The notes beneath the pieces were generated by a model that ran no database searches, was not told the origin of the DNA, and was given only the letters and a program-made list of their open reading frames with translations. Shown one piece after another: positions 5,186 to 5,661 of a stretch of 5,661 nucleotides of DNA. The position numbers and the translations under genes were made by a program. Location of the stretch: contig CANGQU010000059.1 in NCBI GenBank assembly GCA_947456345.1, positions 1 to 5,661 on the forward strand, written 5' to 3'. The first letter of the stretch is position 1, and each line of letters starts with the position of its first letter. Source of the stretch: Alphaproteobacteria bacterium (lineage in GTDB: Bacteria > Pseudomonadota > Alphaproteobacteria > SHNJ01).

Positions 5186-5661
5186 CTAGTTGGCGAGATT
5201 GGCTATAAATTTTTCTGCGGCCTTACGGATGGCGGCCTGTTTTTCCGGCGGCATTTTCCGCCATACCCGATACATCATGGCCATGCGGGGATTTTTTTCT
5301 AGCTTGTCTTGATGCTCTGCTAGAAAGTTCCAGTATAAATAATTAAAAGGACAGGCTTTTTCCCCCGTTGCGGACTCCACCTGATAGCGGCATTCACTAC
5401 AATAATCGGACATTTTATCGATGTATTTTCCCGATGCCGCGTAGGGTTTGCTGGCCAACAATCCGCCATCGGCGAATAAGGCCATACCTTGGGTGTTGGG
5501 CAGCTCTACCCATTCGAACGCATCCGCATACACCAACAAATACCATTCGTTGACCGCCACCGGATCGGCCCCATACAACAGCGCAAAATTGCCTGTTACC
5601 ATCAACCGCTGAATATGATGCGCATAGGCCAGTTGTTTGGTTTGGCCAATCGCCTGCGACA
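5186..5661 (-). CDS. PhrB-type iron-sulfur photolyase (bacterial cryptochrome/photolyase-related), C-terminal part
   Basis: The frame is open at the right edge, so only the last 157 codons of about 500 are seen. The family is the FeS-containing bacterial photolyases typified by Agrobacterium PhrB, a flavin enzyme that uses light to repair UV pyrimidine (6-4) photoproducts. Aligning by eye to PhrB as I recall it, the window holds the equivalents of active-site H365 and H366 (in YAHHIQRLM), L370, electron-path W390 and Y391 (in NEWYLL), and Y424 (in KPYAASG). Three of four [4Fe-4S] ligands are present: the CxxC of YCSECRYQ and, 13 residues later, the cysteine of ACPFN, matching C438, C441 and C454. 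The fourth (C350) lies beyond the window. The end position also agrees with PhrB's length. A TTG at 5605 is internal, not a start. Lesion specificity cannot be proved from this part. Confidence 0.95.
   Translation of the reverse strand, partial: SQAIGQTKQLAYAHHIQRLMVTGNFALLYGADPVAVNEWYLLVYADAFEWVELPNTQGMALFADGGLLASKPYAASGKYIDKMSDYCSECRYQVESATGEKACPFNYLYWNFLAEHQDKLEKNPRMAMMYRVWRKMPPEKQAAIRKAAEKFIANLAN

Noticed and set aside
5186..5605. Treating the photolyase reading frame as a complete 139-residue gene starting at TTG 5605
   Set aside because: The frame continues without a stop to the window edge, and the upstream residues (including the HH pair) are conserved photolyase sequence. The gene is simply cut by the window.

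Overview
The window looks like ordinary chromosomal DNA of an alphaproteobacterium. The evidence is an alphaproteobacterial-type heme A synthase (long first extracytoplasmic loop), a PhrB-type iron-sulfur photolyase, and a long GltD-like FAD protein of a kind I associate with this class. Genus cannot be settled by eye. GC content looks moderate to moderately high in most genes and clearly lower in one gene (3932-4675). There are no RNA genes, insertion sequences, CRISPR arrays or phage genes, and no stretch over 300 bases lacks a gene.

Layout, left to right. (1) 1-1702, minus strand: the N-terminal 567 codons of a large FAD/NAD(P)-binding iron-sulfur oxidoreductase that runs off the left edge. 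(2) 1721-2764, plus strand: ctaA, heme A synthase, divergent from gene 1 with only 18 bases between start codons. (3) 2769-3803, minus strand: hpd, 4-hydroxyphenylpyruvate dioxygenase, convergent with ctaA and 4 bases from it. (4) 3804-3931: a divergent promoter region. (5) 3932-4675, plus strand: a single-gene unit encoding an unusual protein with an acyl carrier domain and a C-terminal extension. It has a perfect Shine-Dalgarno sequence and a strong intrinsic terminator. (6) 4738-5046, minus strand: an unrecognised 102-residue helical protein. (7) 5186-5661, minus strand: the C-terminal 157 codons of a PhrB-type photolyase that runs off the right edge.

The genes do not form one pathway. ctaA serves assembly of heme-copper oxidases, hpd serves tyrosine catabolism (homogentisate formation), and the photolyase repairs UV damage. 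The flavoprotein is an uncharacterised redox enzyme. Genes alternate in orientation and are tightly packed, so most are probably separate transcription units. At two minus-strand genes (hpd and the flavoprotein) a -10-like box sits about 6-10 bases before the ATG and no Shine-Dalgarno is visible, which suggests leaderless mRNAs.

The most unusual item is the carrier-domain protein at 3932-4675. It has a canonical phosphopantetheine serine, an inserted loop before it, a C-terminal domain I cannot assign, a base composition unlike its neighbours, and no biosynthetic genes beside it.
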